A stretch of 64,000 nt of DNA from NCBI GenBank assembly GCA_023078555.1, contig CM041199.1, positions 6,391,315 through 6,455,314 on the forward strand. Direction: 5' to 3'. Below the pieces are notes generated by a model. That model did not search any database, had not been told where the DNA came from, and worked only from the letters and a program-made list of their open reading frames with translations. This stretch comes from Ulva prolifera (Eukaryota; Chlorophyta; Ulvophyceae; Ulvales; Ulvaceae). A program made the translations under genes and the position numbers. Below are positions 12,701 through 22,406 of this stretch, piece after piece; positions within the stretch are counted from its first letter, which is position 1; each line of letters starts with the position of its first letter.

Positions 12701-13543
12701 GAGGCTTCAGCGGTGCACCTGCAGTCCGTCGGCATGGACCACTGGGTGGGGTTAGCTGGTGTGTTACAAGGACAAGGCAATGAGACCTAAATATGCGGAA
12801 TTGTTCTATGTGATCGGGCCCAATGACCCAATACCGGCAGGCAGGCACCGGTGTGCGCTGTGTTGCTGTGGAGCTGCATGGCGTGCCGGCAGGCGGTGTG
12901 TGCGCTGCGCTACGTATGCGGTTGCATGGACAGTGCGTGTGTAGGCCTGGTTATGGTGACACCGTCTGCTTGTATGCGGAGTCTGCCAGACCTGCCCTGG
13001 TGAATGGACCCGTCACCTGGCCAACAGTACTGATGCAGCTGCAGTATCCGCCTCGAGGACCGGCGACCACTAGCACAAGCGAGCAAATCACACACACTCG
13101 GTACATACCATGACAGAGCTTTTCGTAGACTACAATCACAATGTAAGAACGGGTTTTTGCTTCAGAGATCCGCTCAATTCAGTGATCAACTGGTAGGTAT
13201 GGTGCCCAAAGGACTGAGCAACATGGTACAGTGGCGAAGCAACGCACTCGAATGGAGCGTGTTGGGAGACGGCTAATGCCCAGCACCTCTCCTGAAGAGA
13301 AGTCCAGCGCCAGGCTGGACAGGTCCAGGTGGGCACGTACTTCCACATCCTGAGCGCCTGAGGTGAATGCAGCCTGGAACTCGCGCGCGGTTCTCACGAC
13401 GGTGATGTTTGCTGCTGCTATCTCCTGCGCTGTTGCTTCTTCAGGAGATGCTTGTGTCAGCTGCCGCAGCGCATGCTTTGCCTCGGCGGAGATGGCTTGG
13501 TGCACCTGGTCAACACAAGCAGCGCGTTCAGCCTCAGTCCTAT
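6584..13543 (-). CDS. Multi-exon parallel beta-helix membrane protein (copy B, intact)
   Basis: Ten exons can be chained with consistent phases: 13543-13248, 12567-12261, 11920 to about 11600, 10958-10701, 10375-10091, 9713-9460, 8924-8770, 8343-8033, 7591-7445 and 7024-6584. The end of the third exon is not certain, and an upstream exon with the start codon is unresolved (candidate region 13680-13998). Two similar modules follow each other. Each opens with an AREFQAAF/AAQLQRAF...HLDL exon ending TRSIR at a phase-0 intron, followed by an exon starting GNC or GRC with a P-RAP-CxL motif. Short beta-strand repeats (NMTFEN, FDSCAFVDT, ALRKCTFTD, VYITNTAI) indicate a right-handed beta-helix. The last exon encodes an Ala/Pro-rich linker, one transmembrane helix (IIGIVLGALVLLGAATCIA) and a short basic tail starting RRRAG. 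The likely place is the cell surface, with the helix outside. Ligand and role are unknown. I know similar HLDL proteins only from green algae (recollection, not checked). Confidence 0.7.
8506..8590. repeat. 17-bp tandem repeat, five units, in an intron of gene B
   Basis: The unit ACCCCCTTGTCATGTTG is repeated five times without gaps. Outer units differ by G for C at one position, and one TTA replaces TTG. It lies in the intron between the exons at 8924-8770 and 8343-8033. No function is evident. Confidence 0.9.
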
Positions 13544-13569
13544 CTGAAATAACTCAGCCAATACCAGAA

Positions 13570-14270
13570 ATTGCCCATAATACGTGATTTGTACGTTTGC
13601 CTCAAGTTAGAGCTCATAGGCGCACCGCCTTGCCAAGAGTACAGGAGCACAACTGAAAAGACGCTTCCGACGATGATATCTCAATTGGTCAGTCGGCCAC
13701 GAACAACTGGCGTGCCGAGTGGAACGTACTCCGCCATGCTTGATAGATCTGTCCACCATGGCTGCGTGTGCGCGGTCTTGCTCCAGAGCAGCACAGTGCC
13801 GCTGCTAGCCAGTATGCGGCAATCCCCATCCTCGTCGAGAGTCTGGTAGCATTGACAGCCTGCGATACGAAGCCCAAGACATCTAGATGTTGTAAGTAGG
13901 ACCGACTGCTGCAGAAAAGTGCGAAACTCAAAACCACGAACACTTCGCGTGCCACCTAGCGTACAGCCAGCAGCGCGATTACAGCAATCTGTGCACAAGC
14001 ATCATGTCGAAATCTTCCCTTGAACGAAAGTGTAAACGTGATGTGTCCGAAAGCCAGGCATGCACGATCGAGGCGTACGGAAGTAGCATCCACCAAAAGC
14101 TCGCAGCTTTTGAGCTTTTCATAGTCAGGCACATACTAACGCGTCAAGCTCACTTTCGACGGCTGTCCAAGTGTTGCACATCCACAAAGTCATAGCCTAG
14201 AACTTGGTCGCGCCTTGCAGTCATGGTATGGAACGACAGTTCAGCAGTACACCGACCTTGAAAGTGAGTG
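13570..14270 (-). promoter_or_regulatory. Upstream region of gene B, duplicated 5' of copy A
   Basis: This stretch aligns by eye with 4720-5390 over most of its length, so the tandem duplication included the 5' flank. It should hold the promoter and possibly a first exon. A frame through 13840-13690 contains TLDEDGDC and LWSKTAHTQPW, both conserved in the A copy, which hints at coding or at a young duplication. I could not identify a TATA box or a start codon with confidence. Confidence 0.35.
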
Positions 14271-16263
14271 ACAAGCCTCCTGTTGCAGCAAGTTGATGGG
14301 ATCCAGACCTTTTTTGCTGGAGACCCTAAGATTTTTTTTGTCGCCTCGCCTCCTTATTCTTGTAGAACCAACAATTGGAAAGGATGTCACTTAGCTATGC
14401 ACCATTCCTGCATTCTGATTCTGCAGTCATAGGCTCCAAACTCTCATCAGAGACCAGTCAGATTTCTGCCAATGCTCAGCATAACCACTGCCAGGTCATT
14501 GGCAGTGCTCAGACATCGTAGATACAGAATCACATCAGAGTCCAAGCCTCAACCAGCTGGACATTGGCCTCACAGCAACCATCAATCATTTCACAATTCA
14601 GCCGCGGCTGCATTTTGAGCAGAAGTGCGAGAGGGGGGCCCGGAGTGAGTTGCTACAAGGACAACGCCGGCGAGGCAGGTAGCACCGCAGGCCACAAACA
14701 GGGACACCGCACACCCATTCTGACCTGGACATGCAACACAGACCAACACATCGTGCGCCTGGCTGTTGGGCGGGGTTCGGGTGGGGGTGGGCGTGCGGGC
14801 ATGGGCGTGTGTGTGGCTGTGTGGCTGTGTTCGGCGCGGGTGCTGCCGTTGCGTGAGTGTTTTGGTGTGCGCTTCGTGTGGCTTGCTGCGTGGTGTGCGG
14901 TTCCCCTGGTTCTTGCTTGCGGTGCTACCTGCCTCGCTTGCTTTGTCCTTGTAACACAGACCAACACAACAATGCGATCGCACACATCAACACCCAGCCC
15001 TGGCCACAGCCAGACACACCCATGCCCCCACACCCACAGCCGGACACGCACACGGGTACCAACCCTACACGCACCCCGCCCCACAGCCTGGCCCCACAGC
15101 CCCGAAGGCATACGCAGCACAGGTCGCAGGAGTGAGTGTGGACATCGAATGTTCCGGTGAACATCACTGCCACAGCAACGCCACACACGGGCATCCAGGA
15201 ACATGTCTCGGAGACAGCGGCCAGGGACAGCCACACATGCATCACGTTCATGCCCCACTCCTTCCTCACCTCAACCCGAGCTGTAATGCCGCAGCCTCAT
15301 ATGGGCTCCCCTTGATCCGGAGTTGTCAATGCCCTCTTCAGGATACGGCTCGGTAAATTCAGGTTTACTTTACTCAGGCCTCGTGCAGGCCGACACAGGC
15401 CACTGACACCCGGCTGAATCCAGGCCAGCCCGCCGCGGAGTCTTGGCGCCCTGCCGGTAGGGTCAAGTGATAACAGACCGCACAGCAGCGCAGGAATCAA
15501 GAGCAGCAGCCGAGGGAGGGTGTGCCTTGGTAGTGCAGCACTGGTTGAACTGAAGGATGACCTTGCGTACGTTGTCCGAGACCTCGTCGAGCGAGTGCTG
15601 CTGCTCCCGCTCCACGGAAGCACACAGAATCGCAAAGACTGTGTAAGGACATATCCTGCACAACACGCAGCAGCTGCGCAGCATGCAGCAGCACAGCATG
15701 CAGTCGAGCCGCACGGCAGCCAGTCGAGATCTCGGCAGCTGCGGTCCATAGCCAGACTGAGCACCTTCATGTGGTCAGGGGTTGCCAAACGATTCGTCCG
15801 CGAGGACGTGGGCACAGGAAGCATCCGGGATCGATGGCCGGCCGGCGAGGCACGACTCGGAGATATACCCGTAGCGGGTTGTGCAACAGCAGGGCACCGG
15901 TGGCCGGCACGGTTGCCAGCACAGTGCTCCATACACAGGTGTTCAACTGTGGCAATCCAGTGGTGTGGCGGCCATATCACTGGGTTGCCACACAAACATT
16001 TTGTAGGGTTTAAACTTCCCGCTCGACAGGGTGCGTTCCCCCAGAACTTCACAAGTGTACTGTAGTGTGCTGTAGTGTACTGTAGTGCATGTGTGCTCCC
16101 CAGCAATGCTGCAATCCATATCGTCACAGTTTGCTGCATTTCTCTTGCAGTCCTCCCGTGTATCCATTGCTCACGTGCGGCCCAACGGCAGTGCAATTCC
16201 ACGGACGCTGATGCAGTACGCGTTAGCATGTTTCTGCCACTGCAAGCACTTTGCCCCCTGCCA

Positions 16264-16294
<31 letters not shown>

Positions 16295-16640
16295 AAAGCC
16301 CTTGCCCCGCTGCAGGCGTGCATGCCGGCAGTTGGAGCGTCCGCCCCGCTGGGTGTCGTAGCCACCATGAACCCCCCTGCCACTGCCACTTTTTCCACAC
16401 CAGTACTGCAGTCCATAGGATCCACTGACTCTTTCCCGGACGTGCATGCCTCCAGCTCCTTGCATTCGCACACGCAATACATGTGATGCATGTGTATCAT
16501 GTATGACCAATGTATCGATCACTATCAACTGTGTTGGGCCCAGGCTTGTGAAAAGAGGCCTTAAATACCTGTATGCCTCACAATTACCAAGATGACCCCA
16601 CACACATACGGCGTTCCCTTATGGCTGTATGTCGGTATGC
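14270..16640. other. Gene-poor spacer with GC-rich repeats and a 27-base C tract
   Basis: No gene could be supported here. The region holds a MITE-like repeat (14648-14960), an AC-rich low-complexity block with CACACCC-type repeats (about 14965-15120), a short dispersed repeat in reverse orientation around 15315-15370 (also at 2093-2150 and 3000-3050), and an uninterrupted run of C at 16268-16294. A long open frame on the minus strand over 15300-16400 has the composition of GC-rich noncoding DNA and no recognisable domain. Confidence 0.4.
14648..14960. mobile_element. MITE-like GC-rich element with about 38-bp inverted ends (family R1)
   Basis: The left end (from 14650, TACAAGGACAA then CGAGGCAGGTAGCACCGCA) is inverted at the right end (14919-14957, TGCGGTGCTACCTGCCTCG then TTGTCCTTGTA). 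The same right-end motif terminates the longer repeats at 20063-20696 and 20880-21536, and a variant is at 17290-17320. The interior is G/T rich and encodes nothing recognisable. No clean target duplication is seen at this copy. Confidence 0.6.
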
Positions 16641-17096
16641 AGAGTTGCATTAGTACGTTTCGTGATAAAGTACGTTGAGCAAAAATACGCGTATGGTACG
16701 TTGGCTCCAATTGCAATCTTGGGTGGTTGAAAAGTACGCTGTATAGGCTACATCACTGGCTTGGCGCCTTAGGCGCCAAGCCGGTGATGGCCAGACTTGG
16801 TAGTGCCACGGTCACTGTCATCTTTGCTCAGGCACACTATTGCAGAGAAAAGCACAATATACTAACAGTCAATTAGTTTATCAGGTTACTCAGGTTCATC
16901 ATGCAATGCAAGGGATGTTGAAAACCTCCTTTGGCCTTGTGGCTAGAGGTGCACCACAGTATAGAGCTCTAGGCTCTCTCAAAACGCGTAAGTCCGAAAC
17001 GTACGCGCGTACTATACGCTGAGAAAGTACGTTGAAATAAAATACGCGTATTAAACATACCGAAATCGAAAGATACGCGTATTAATGCAACTCTGT
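16640..17096. mobile_element. hAT-type MITE with perfect 8-bp target duplication
   Basis: The ends are inverted repeats: CAGAGTTGCATTAGTACG at the left and, read on the other strand, CAGAGTTGCATTAATACG at the right. The element is flanked on both sides by TCGGTATG (16632-16639 and 17097-17104), an exact 8-bp duplication as made by hAT transposases. The 457-bp interior has no transposase. It holds several TACGCGTA and AGTACGTTGA motifs near the ends and a central near-perfect hairpin at 16751-16789 (18-base arms around TTA, one mismatch). It must be mobilised in trans. Confidence 0.88.
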
Positions 17097-17315
17097 CGGT
17101 ATGCATGCACACATGAAAGGTGACACAAATATGCACATTTCCACCGACATGCCCCCGTCCACACGCACACGCCGCATCACAACTCACAGCATGCTGCTGC
17201 TGATAGGAGCAATTAATGCAGATGCAGCCCCCGCGCTGTGGGTAGCACCCAAACCCCTCTGGACTTTACAGACGCCTGCATGAGTGGTACAAGAACAAAG
17301 TCGGAGGGGCCGGTA

Positions 17316-17393
17316 GCACCGCCGATCGTCGACGAAGCACAGGAACAACCCAAAGCACCGCCGATCGTCGACGAAGCACAGGAACAACCCAAA
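17316..17393. repeat. 39-bp tandem repeat, two exact units
   Basis: The 39-base unit begins GCACCGCCGATCGTCGACGA and ends AACAACCCAAA. The two units (17316-17354 and 17355-17393) are identical. It immediately follows an R1-like terminal sequence (CCGGTAGCACCG), so it may be an expansion inside that element. Confidence 0.9.
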
Positions 17394-17899
17394 GCACGCG
17401 CTTCAGGGGAGCGGCAGCCAACGCGAATCCGCCAGAACTCAGGGATAAGTCACAGCATGAGTCATTGTGTCAGCGGGTGCGCTGGCGAACTAGTCCCTGA
17501 TGGCCCTGCATGCCCTTCCGAATTGAGTCAATATTAATGCACCTGACGTGGCGCCGGCCATGCCATGACATGCAGGACAAGCCCACACCTGTGGTATACT
17601 TTAGCCAGCCTGAGGAGCTGCCGCAAGCCGCCAATTAGGACTCAGAGATTTCCTGCCGGCTTTTGGTGGTGGAGTTGCCATATTACATAACGTGACAGCA
17701 CCACTGATCGAAACACCAAACAGCGCAAAAAAGCACCAAAGTCGCCAAATTCGCCAAATTCGCCCAAAGAAATCGATGAAAATGCCAAAAAGCTACAATA
17801 CACCAAAAGTGACACGACAATGCCTGGGCTTGGCCTGATGAAGTCCTCCCTCGCTGCACGTGTAGTGCTCCGGGGGGCCCCGAGGTGTTACAGCTGTAC

Positions 17900-18045
17900 A
17901 GTACTACATGTCATTACAAAAGAGTGAACGGGAGAAAACAAACACTGAAACCGAATCTCATCGATCCGGATCCGAATCAACAGCAACATACACTCACACA
18001 CACACGAACACTACAACCGCACTCACAACTCAGTCCGGCAGGACT
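17900..18045 (+). repeat. Dispersed repeat, SINE-like (family R5)
   Basis: The block ATTACAAAAGAGTGAACGGG, then AAACAAACACTGAAACCGAA, CAACAGCAACA and CACTACAACCGCAC, recurs at about 42955-43075. Truncated forms are at 54405-54440 and 19145-19200. Flanks differ between copies, so it behaves as an interspersed repeat. I see no clear pol III boxes or poly(A) tail, so SINE is only a guess. Confidence 0.55.
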
Positions 18046-18268
18046 ACATGTAGTACAAGCTCTGTGGGCACTGCCGCAGTCTACATCGCTAGCCAGTAGA
18101 TGATCACGGCAACGCACCTGGCCGCATGTGCAATTTGTATACATTGGCATGCATGGGATTTGGGCTGGCAAGATACTTGTCATGGCGGCGTGCGCTGCGA
18201 GCGCTCTTTACGTCGCGGTCGCTCACTACGGAACCGCGAGCACGCGCACGCGTGTGGCAACGTCACAG

Positions 18269-18290
18269 TGCAGTACCACGTGGTACTGCA
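18269..18290. repeat. Perfect 22-bp palindrome
   Basis: TGCAGTACCACG followed directly by CGTGGTACTGCA overlapping at its centre gives a perfect 22-base palindrome. It could extrude as a cruciform or bind a dimeric regulator. No gene is assigned nearby. Confidence 0.85.
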
Positions 18291-19296
18291 TGCTGCCACG
18301 TGGCGACACTGGTGAGTTCTCCGACAGTGCATGCATCAACATCAGGGTTGCTAAAGCTCACACCCTGCAACGAGACGCTGTGATTTAGCTGCTTCCGGCC
18401 CTGTGTCGCGACATGCGTGTGCCCTCACTCTTATGCAAGCCGGTGCTTTCGGAGATACGAGATCTCGAATGGTACAGCGTTCCGGAAGATAGAATCTTCA
18501 GGCATGAGATGCCGTTCGGTTCAAGCTGTAGCCACGTGCACGGTACCCGTACGGTGAGGAGGCGTCCCCTTTTATAGCTGTGCGAAGGCGTCAACGGGCC
18601 ACATGCTGCTCCTGGCGTAGCACCCACCGCAGTGCTTGCGCTCATCTTTCAGGAACTACATGTAGCTACATTTAGCTACTCGTACCTACGGGGCCTGAGT
18701 GTTTGATCTGTCGACTCGGCCGGAGCTCGGAAGTTCTGCCGTGTTACAGCTCGAACCATCCCGGCACAAGCTTGGGACGCCTTCAAGTTGCAGAGGACGG
18801 GCTGAACAGAACACTGGCTCAGACGAACTTATAATTACAATCAAAGTACGTCGCCCTGGTGAGCTTGACCTGAACTGCAGCCTGCGATCTGTGGGTTGCA
18901 AGAATCCGCTTCGTTGGCACCATTGCTACAATTGCCAGGCAGTGCCTGGGTGTACTCTTTCATCCGTTTACTAGTACTCTGTCTCCTGTTTTCTCTTCTG
19001 TGTCACAGAAAGTTTTATCCTTGTAATGCAAAACGCTTTCACATTGTGTCTTCACGCTCTAGATCTCTGTTGTCTGAACGGACTCTTTTTCGACTCTGTT
19101 TCATGATCATGTATGCTGTGCATGTGTTTGTTTGCTCTCGCTGGTTTATTTACAAAAGTGTGAACACTACAACCGCACACTCACAACTCAGTCTGGCAGG
19201 ATGCGCATCATACCTCATACCGCAACCCCTCCTCCTGAGAGATAACAAGCCCAGACTCTCACTGGTACTTCTGGCAGTACCAGTGGTAGCCATCAT

Positions 19297-19373
19297 CTGT
19301 ACTACAGTACAGTATCATACTGTACTGTAGTACAGTATGAGCAGCCTGAGTATCATGATGACACTCAGGCTGC
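19297..19373. repeat. Two adjacent hairpins
   Basis: At 19297-19335 two perfect 19-base arms (CTGTACTACAGTACAGTAT and its complement) flank a single C. Five bases further, at 19341-19373, perfect 11-base arms (GCAGCCTGAGT) flank an 11-base loop. The spacing recalls tandem stem-loops or the end of a foldback element, but no transposon ends or gene could be attached to them. Confidence 0.85.
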
Positions 19374-20062
19374 AGTGGTCGTGTCCTGTTCGGCCACATG
19401 AACCTACATCACATCTCAAGCCAGCAGTTGCCGGGCTTCAAGTTCAGCACCTTGTCTCAGTGCGTGCGCCTCTTTCGTAGCAGGGGGGTGTGCACGTGTT
19501 TGTGTGTGGATGCTAGCGCTGGGGTGGAATCTCTTAAGAGATGCTTATTAGACCAGCACAACTTCGCCTGTGCCCATGGGCATGTATACCGGAGCTCTTG
19601 CGTCATCTTGCGTAATCATTACTGCGTTCGACAGGCCTGGTGTATGGTCCATGGGCTGCATGTCAGTGCGCACATATGCATGACAGTGTTGTTGGCATTC
19701 CTTAAGGCCCAGTGCACACTTTCAAAATACACACGGCAAACAAGTTGTGACACGTTTCAGAGCTCAAGCATGCTCAGGCTTGCAGTGTAGCCCCCACCCA
19801 CAGGTAGGCTCGAGTAGCTCCTGTGGTGCCACGCACATGAGGCCCATGCATATGTGCATGCATCCGCCACCTGCAGGGAATGCACAACAGCTTCAAGTTG
19901 GTGCTACAGCCAACATGTGCTGTGTTGGTTGACCGGCGCTCATTATATTGTAACATCCTAATCAAGATGTGCTGTGCACATGTCCCCGACCTGTCAACAT
20001 CTTTGTGGGGCACCCTCTAGGCAGATCTGCAGCTAGGGCTTTGCTCCTGCACATGTGACAAA

Positions 20063-20696
20063 CGCGGGCAAGGCTGTTTTGACGGGGCTGTCGGTCCCGT
20101 CCGATGACCTCACGCCGCTCACGGGCCACCCGGCTTGAGCGGCGCTGCGCACCCGCCTGGGCTGCGTGGTGGGCAGTTGCCGCTGCGTGTGCGCTCGCAG
20201 CCTTGTCTGCTTTATTGTGGTGACGGCTCGGGCGTGCCGCGTTTCGCTGGTGTCTTCCCCGTGCGCCTGTGTGTGGCCCGCCGTTGGGGCGCGGCCGGGT
20301 GGTTTGGGCGGGCTGGGCTGGCCTCTGGGGGTTGCGGGTGTGGGTTTGTGGTCGGGTGGGGTGGTGTGCGCGGGCTGGGGTTGGGGGGTTGTGCTGGGGG
20401 AGGCGGGGGCCTCCCCGGGCTGGGGGTTGTTGCGGTCTCGCTGTTTGTTTGCTGGGCGGCCTTGGCTGCTTGTGCTTCCGGGGCTCGTGCGCCTTGCTGT
20501 TGGGCGGGGTTCGGGTGGGGCTGGGCGTGTGGGCATGGGCGTGTGTGTGGTTGTGTGGCCGTGTCGCTGTGTCCGGCGCGGGTGCTGCCGTTGCGTGGGT
20601 GTTTTGGTGTGCGCTTCGTGTGGCTTGCTGCGTGGTGTGCGTTTCCCCTGCTTCTTGCTTGCGGTGCTACCTGCCTCGCTTGCTTTGTCCTTGTAA
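20063..20696. mobile_element. GC-rich R1 repeat copy with 13-bp target duplication
   Basis: The segment is bracketed by exact 13-base direct repeats, CACATGTGACAAA, at 20050-20062 and 20697-20709. One end shares the GACGGGGCTGTCGGTCCCGT and GATGACCTCACGCCGCTCA motifs with 46840-47130 and 20880-20950. The other end shares GGTGCTACCTGCCTCGCTTG and TTGTCCTTGTAA with 14919-14958. A 13-bp duplication fits target-primed reverse transcription (LINE/SINE type) better than the cut-and-paste families, but there is no poly(A) and no reverse transcriptase. The long GC-rich open frames on both strands look non-coding. Confidence 0.65.
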
Positions 20697-20879
20697 CACA
20701 TGTGACAAAGCACTGCAACCCCACCAGATCCGAGTATGCATGCGGTCCATGCGCATTGCATTATCCTGAGTTCAGCTCCTCACCGATATGGCTTAGTAAA
20801 CGTTGATGCCCATCACACTGTGCAGCTGAGCATGCAGCCCTCAAGGCATAACAATCATGGCCACCAGGGGCACACATAT

Positions 20880-21536
20880 GAATCGGGACTTGCGGTCCGG
20901 GGACTTGCGGTCCCATGTGATGATCTCTCGCCGCTCACTGGCCATCTGGCCTGAGCAGCGAGCCGCCCGTGGCGTCCTCGTCGCTCTCTCGCGGGTCGGG
21001 CGCCGTCCGAGGCTCGGACGCGCTGGTAGGCGGCGTGTGCTGCCTCGGCCGCGTGCCCCGACCCCCGCACACGTCGCGCCTCGGCCGTGCTCCGTTCGGG
21101 GTTTCGCGGATGGGGACGCCCCCGTGCGTGTTGTCCCGGCACCCGGGGCTGGCCTGTTCGGGGCTTTGGGGCGGGGGTCCTGGGGGCCCCCGGCGGCTTC
21201 CGTGTGGGGCCGGCGCCTGCCGGGCCGCTGCATGGGGCCGCCGCGGCCGCGCGGGCGGCGGGGTCGTGTGGCGTGTTGGCGTGTGAGTTGTGTGGGGTGC
21301 TTGGGTGTGTGTTTGGGTTTGGGTCTGGGCCGCGTGCGGGTGCGTGGGTGCGTGGGTCGGGTTTCGGTGTGTGGTTCGTGTGGGGGTGTGTGGGCGCGTG
21401 GGGGTGTGTGGGTGCTTGTTGTGCCTTGGCGTTGGCTGTTGCTCTCCTGCTGCGTGCGCATTGCGTTGTTCGTGCTCTCCCTTTTGGTCCTGGCGGTGCT
21501 ACCGGCCCCTCCGGCTTTTTCCTTTGTAACACACAC
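20880..21536. mobile_element. Second, diverged R1 repeat copy
   Basis: It begins with GACTTGCGGTCC and GATGATCTCTCGCCGCTCA, parallel to the start of the copy at 20063, and ends GGCGGTGCTACCGGCCCCTC then CTTTGTAAC, parallel to its end. The interior is G/T-rich with many GGGTGTGTGGG-like runs. It lies about 180 bp from the first copy in the same orientation. No clear target duplication was found. Confidence 0.55.
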
Positions 21537-22406
21537 TACCGCAGCACCCGTAGCCACTCTGAGGTCGCCTAACGACACATGCATATAGCCACGGCCAGCA
21601 CGTGAAGTCACGCCAGATCCAGGTCCCAGCAGCGTGTAACACGGACGCACCTGGGCAGGAGGACCATGCCTGCAGCATTTTATATTTTTGCATTCGCCAG
21701 CATGGCCGTAATGTTAGGAAAAAGGTTTAGATGTGAACTCACGTGAGTGCACTGATTCGAATCAAGATCTTGCGTGCGAGGTCCTTGTCTTGCTGGCATA
21801 AATGGGCCTGAAAGTCCTTCTGCGCACATGAGCGCAGATGTGTGGGTCAGTCGGGGCCCTGTTTCGTGAGATGCCCAATGAACTTCTTGCCGTGCTAGAT
21901 TGATGTATCGATATCATGTGTGCCTTACAGTGTCACACTGTAACAACAACCATACGGTATGGTTGTTGTTCGACCGTTCACGCTTCTGTGTCATGCATCT
22001 AGGGGTGCAGGCTGCTGTGCCCGCTGTGCTCTGTGCTATGTATACTGTGCGATACTTGCTGCGCTGCCGGCCTGCTTCTCTGACTCTGGCATGCGCAGCT
22101 CGGGCATCACACAGAGCACAGTCTGCTCGGGGCACCGAACACCGGACACCATGTCGCTGTATGCTGGCAGCTACGTATACCATATGCAACGCCTCATGCC
22201 CCATGCCTGTTGCGTGCTGTCATGAGCAGTGGCGAGGCGCTTCCTATTCAATACACTTGTGTTTCGGCTAGGTTACGGAATGATGCCCGAAACCTTCTTC
22301 TACTCAGTATACGTATTCACCACTGAATATAATTCTCCAATCATGCGCTGTGCTGCAGGCCCCCAGCCCGCTACATATTAGGAACCAAGTCTAGGTGCCA
22401 AGCTCC
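21537..22406. promoter_or_regulatory. Spacer and presumed promoter region of the Lys-tail gene
   Basis: No gene is supported. An 11-bp inverted pair, AACAACCATAC/GTATGGTTGTT (21941-21967), and an AT-rich stretch around 22300-22345 (ATACGTATTC, GAATATAATTC) lie upstream of the ATG at 22407. A weak TATA-like element could sit in that AT-rich part. Confidence 0.3.

Larger units (their letters stand above)
17105..20062. other. Spacer without a supported gene
   Basis: It contains a fragment of the R1 terminal sequence at 17290-17320, a 39-bp tandem repeat, A-rich short repeats around 17700-17800 (CCAAATTCG repeated), copies of a dispersed repeat with GGGAGAAAACAAACAC and CACTACAACCGCAC motifs (17900-18045 and 19145-19200), and three hairpins. 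Short open frames are present, but none shows domains or splice context that I can support. Confidence 0.4.

Noticed and set aside
15297-16400. 367-codon minus-strand frame
   Set aside because: It runs through a homopolymer C tract and repeat sequence, with no domain or codon pattern supporting a protein.
20135-21600. Long GC-rich open frames on both strands in the R1 copies
   Set aside because: Open frames arise from low stop-codon density in GC-rich repeats. There are no domains, and similar frames occur in all six readings.
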